A program made the position numbers and the translations under genes. A DNA stretch of 22,053 bases from Candidatus Bathyarchaeum sp. (GTDB taxonomy: Archaea; Thermoproteota; Bathyarchaeia; Bathyarchaeales; Bathyarchaeaceae): assembly GCA_003096235.1 (NCBI GenBank), contig PIXT01000090.1:1-22053 (forward strand), in the 5' to 3' direction. Numbering within the stretch: position 1 is the first letter of the stretch; each line of letters opens with the position of its first letter. The notes beneath the pieces were generated by a model that had not been told where the DNA came from, ran no database searches, and saw nothing but the letters and a program-made list of their open reading frames with translations. This document shows, piece by piece, positions 20,804-22,053 of the stretch.

Positions 20804-22053
20804 TTGAGTTTCACGAAACGAATTCTTTATGTAGATTTAACAACTGGAAAAACTGAAGTCAAACCCCTAAACGAAAAACTATCCAAAGAGTACATCGGAG
20901 GCATAGGTCTTGGAATGAAACTGTGGTTAGACCATTCTAAGGAGGGTGTTGACGCATTCAGCCCTGAGAATCCCTTGCTGTTCATGACAGGTCCCCTAAC
21001 AGGCACTATGGCGCCCTCAGCGGGAAATAGTTACGCTGTGGTTTCTAAATCTCCGCTAACTGGAACAATCGGCGAGGCAAAGGCGCATGGTTTCTTTGGA
21101 TCTGAAATAAAACGCGCCGGATATGATCTTATCATATTCACGGGTAAATCTGAGAAGCTTGTTTATGCATGGATTGACGATGACTCTGTTCAGCTTCTTG
21201 ATGCAGAGCATTTGAAGGGAAAGTCTCCTGCAGAGACTGATGAAACAATCAGGGAAGAGCTTGGCGATTTCTATATTCGTGTGTCTGCGATTGGTGAGGC
21301 TGGAGAGAAGCTGAATCGTATTGGGTGTATAATTAATGACGAATTCCGTGCCATCGGAAGGGGCGGTATGGGCGCTGTTATGGGTTCTAAGAATTTGAAG
21401 GCTGTTGCTGTTCGCGGAACAAAGGATGTTGATGTTGCTAAGCCTGAGGAGTTCACTGAGTTTGTGCGGACTGTTCATGAGCGTATGAAGGGACCTGCTA
21501 CTCGTAAGTATAGGACTTTGGGTACACCAGAGAACGTTTTGGTTTTGAATGCTTTGGCGGCTTTGGCTACCCGAAACTTTACTAATGCAACTTTTGAGGG
21601 TGCAGAGAAAGTTAGTGGCGAGACTCTGAATGAAAAGTATGTTAAGAAGATTATTGGATGTGCAACTTGTGGTATGCGCTGTGACCACATTGCTGTTGTT
21701 CCTGAAGGACAATACAAGGGCAGCACATCACGTGTTGAGTTTGAGTGCCTATGGTCTTGTGGTCCGCTGTGTGGCGTTGACCGATTAGACGCAATCATTG
21801 AAGCTATCCGATTAGCTGACTACTATGGTATGGACGGAATTTCCATCGGTGTCGTGGTGGCTATGGCTATGGACTGCTACGAGAATGGCGTAATTACCGA
21901 CAAGGACACTGACGGCTTGAAACTTAATTTTGGTAATCATGAAGCACTAGTAGAAGCGATTAGAAGAATCGGTACCCGAACTGGCTGGTTCGGAGACACC
22001 TTTGCTGAAGGAACCAAACGAGCAGCCGAAATAATTGGCAAAGACGCATACAA
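20804..22053 (+). CDS. aor: Aldehyde ferredoxin oxidoreductase (tungsten enzyme), N-terminal part
   Basis: The right edge cuts this gene after 416 of about 600 residues. It reads MSFTKRILYVDLTTGKTEVK at the start and contains the N-terminal beta domain, GRGGMGAVMGSKNLKAVAVRG (the bis-pterin binding region) and Cys286/Cys289/Cys293 in CATCGMRC, the CxxCxxxC ligands of the 4Fe-4S cluster. The last cysteine lies beyond the edge. The family oxidises aldehydes to acids using ferredoxin and a tungstopterin cofactor; which aldehyde is not evident. The start is TTG at 20804, chosen by a GGAGGA sequence 6 bp upstream. Confidence 0.95.
   Translation, partial: MSFTKRILYVDLTTGKTEVKPLNEKLSKEYIGGIGLGMKLWLDHSKEGVDAFSPENPLLFMTGPLTGTMAPSAGNSYAVVSKSPLTGTIGEAKAHGFFGSEIKRAGYDLIIFTGKSEKLVYAWIDDDSVQLLDAEHLKGKSPAETDETIREELGDFYIRVSAIGEAGEKLNRIGCIINDEFRAIGRGGMGAVMGSKNLKAVAVRGTKDVDVAKPEEFTEFVRTVHERMKGPATRKYRTLGTPENVLVLNALAALATRNFTNATFEGAEKVSGETLNEKYVKKIIGCATCGMRCDHIAVVPEGQYKGSTSRVEFECLWSCGPLCGVDRLDAIIEAIRLADYYGMDGISIGVVVAMAMDCYENGVITDKDTDGLKLNFGNHEALVEAIRRIGTRTGWFGDTFAEGTKRAAEIIGKDAY

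Noticed and set aside
1030..20806. Altered genetic code as the reason for odd starts
   Set aside because: Genes end normally at TAA, TAG and TGA and motifs read through without internal stops, so only start choice is unusual.
21056..21712. 218-residue minus-strand frame
   Set aside because: Lies opposite the aldehyde ferredoxin oxidoreductase gene, which has clear cofactor motifs; Ser/Asn-rich shadow.
1..22053. CRISPR array, transposase, integrase or phage genes
   Set aside because: No regularly spaced repeats and no mobile-element proteins were seen; the genes are mostly core archaeal functions.

Overview
The window is a stretch of archaeal chromosome, most likely from a Bathyarchaeia-like (TACK) lineage. 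Evidence for Archaea: both subunits of topoisomerase VI, aIF2-beta, RIO1 kinase with a Dim2/Pno1-type KH protein, membrane-anchored LonB, a Y-family Dpo4-type polymerase, a tungsten aldehyde ferredoxin oxidoreductase, and TATA boxes about 26 bp ahead of (nearly) leaderless starts. The lineage guess rests on the NosD-like surface protein style, low G+C and gene content. It is inference.

Layout. 1-1004: start of a Dpo4-like polymerase (minus, cut by the left edge) divergent from a flavodoxin-like gene. 1030-3228: LonB (minus). 3543-6243: proC, purE and a large surface beta-helix protein, all plus, the last two with near-leaderless promoters. 6480-6680: a two-helix membrane protein. 6960-8644: a tight minus-strand operon of an eL22-like protein, an HExxH metallopeptidase, a JAMM isopeptidase and a methyltransferase. 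8645-9105: no gene, but a 13-bp perfect inverted repeat behind a plausible promoter. 9106-9627: an Lrp/AsnC regulator. 9908-10090: a small DUF2061-like gene.

10162-14580 is an informational operon on the minus strand: RIO1 kinase, KH protein Dim2, Top6B, Top6A. A cupin lies divergent to it, and convergent to an aIF2-beta/DUF424 pair. Next come two overlapping small genes (15925-16292), a CAU tRNA, a three-gene ABC transporter operon with a leaderless start, an M24 Xaa-Pro peptidase, and a MoaD-like beta-grasp protein divergent from the aldehyde ferredoxin oxidoreductase that runs off the right edge.

Most worth following up: (1) Top6B carries two H2TH-like repeats of equal length in tandem where the known protein has one; (2) the eL22-like/HExxH/JAMM/methyltransferase operon; (3) the structured element at 8821-8893; (4) two unrecognised small genes next to the tRNA, one needing a CTG start or a one-base correction in a G5 run. 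Many genes appear to start with TTG.
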